Shown here: positions 47,231 to 47,564 of the stretch, piece after piece
Position numbering within the stretch: position 1 is the first letter of the stretch
Layout: every line of letters starts with the position of its first letter
Assembly (NCBI RefSeq): GCF_002127585.1
Contig: NZ_NEGZ01000045.1
Span: forward strand, 1-47,564
Direction of reading: 5' to 3'
DNA from: Janthinobacterium sp. GW458P
Lineage (GTDB): Bacteria > Pseudomonadota > Gammaproteobacteria > Burkholderiales > Burkholderiaceae_D
Length of the DNA stretch: 47,564 bases
Program-made: the position numbers and the translations under genes
The notes under the pieces: generated by a model
Told to the model about the DNA's origin: nothing
Databases searched by the model: none
What the model saw: the letters and a program-made list of their open reading frames with translations, nothing else

Positions 47231-47323
47231 AGTTCTTTAACAATTAACAGTCGATAAGTGTGGGCATTTGATGTAAGTGCAGCAGCGATCTTCGGATTGC
47301 TGTAATACTTAAAATATCAAATG
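47231..47323 (+). promoter_or_regulatory. rRNA leader: boxA-like site and processing hairpin
   Basis: AGTTCTTTAA (47231-47240) resembles the boxA antitermination site. It is followed by a long hairpin: CATTTGAT (47265-47272) pairs with ATCAAATG (47316-47323), AAGT with ACTT, and the tip is CAGCGATC-ttcg-GATTGCTG (47283-47302) with a UUCG loop. Such a leader acts in antitermination and pre-rRNA processing. Confidence 0.65.
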
Positions 47324-47434
47324 TTCACAAAAAATAATGAAATAGGCGCTACGAAAGTAGTGGCCTGTCAGTTTTTTGAGTGAGCGACCCGTCAGCAATG
47401 ACGGTGCCTGTAAAAGGGCAAAGTAACAGAGATT

Positions 47435-47564
47435 AAACTGAAGAGTTTGATCCTGGCTCAGATTGAACGCTGGCGGCATGCCTTACACATGCAAGTCGAA
47501 CGGCAGCACGGAGCTTGCTCTGGTGGCGAGTGGCGAACGGGTGAGTAATATATCGGAACGTACC
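47435..47564 (+). rRNA. 16S ribosomal RNA, 5' part (cut by window end)
   Basis: Start of the small-subunit rRNA gene. The universal 5' sequence AGAGTTTGATCCTGGCTCAG is at 47442-47461, followed by TTGAACGCTGGCGGCATGCC and the GTGGCGAACGGGTGAGTAAT block. The mature 5' end is placed by analogy to E. coli. About 130 nt are present; the V1 region (GCAGCACGGAGCTTGCTCTG) fits Oxalobacteraceae. Confidence 0.98.

Noticed and set aside
47019-47243. 74-residue open frame opposite the rRNA promoters
   Set aside because: Lies wholly in the rRNA promoter and leader region; no ribosome-binding site and no family resemblance.

Overview
The window is a chromosomal replication-origin region from a high-GC betaproteobacterium, most likely Oxalobacteraceae of the Janthinobacterium/Duganella/Massilia group. 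Three things point there: the rpmH-rnpA-yidD-yidC-mnmE block facing away from dnaA-dnaN-gyrB, the 5' end of a 16S rRNA gene with a typical Oxalobacteraceae V1 region, and the overall gene style. Genus is inferred; the partial 16S (about 130 nt) is too short to settle species. I see no insertion sequence, prophage, CRISPR array or tRNA.

Layout. 1-10 kb: a methyl-accepting chemotaxis protein cut by the window start, a LysR regulator divergent from a serine hydrolase/MFS exporter pair, DinB-like and MarC-like genes, an AraC regulator divergent from an EamA exporter, and a secreted protein built from MORN-like repeats. 10-17 kb: a second chemotaxis receptor with a CheR/CheB docking tail, a PerM-type permease, two proteins of unknown function, a GGDEF diguanylate cyclase, and a MarR-GNAT fusion with a tandem operator. 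17-23 kb: gyrB, dnaN and dnaA on the minus strand, then a 0.6 kb region with DnaA boxes that is the likely oriC. 23-27.5 kb: rpmH, rnpA, yidD, yidC and mnmE on the plus strand. Genes on both sides therefore run mostly with the forks, and the rRNA operon at the right end also points away from oriC.

27.5-34 kb: an M1-family lipoprotein peptidase, a small zinc-ribbon protein, an Hpt phosphotransfer protein, a CAP-domain lipoprotein, a phosphatidylserine synthase-like enzyme, and a TetR/aldo-keto reductase pair. 34-38 kb: a three-subunit membrane dehydrogenase of the gluconate 2-dehydrogenase type (Tat-exported small subunit, GMC flavoprotein, tri-heme cytochrome c), oxidising a sugar acid or sugar in the periplasm and feeding electrons to the respiratory chain. 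38-45 kb, minus strand: a lipid-transport operon of MCE type (MlaE-like permease with fused STAS domain, ATPase, MlaD-like protein, PqiC-like lipoprotein), continuing into a VanZ-like membrane protein, a thioredoxin-like [2Fe-2S] ferredoxin, an alpha/beta hydrolase and a PBP5/6-type D,D-carboxypeptidase. 45-47.6 kb: a B12-binding radical SAM protein, then two rRNA promoters, the leader and the start of 16S.

The most interesting non-coding structure is a pair of about 120-bp direct repeats with inverted ends lying on either side of dnaA. One copy abuts the dnaA stop codon; the other lies between the oriC DnaA boxes and rpmH. Other notable sites are an 18-bp-stem perfect palindrome after the yidC terminator and several operator-like palindromes beside regulator genes.
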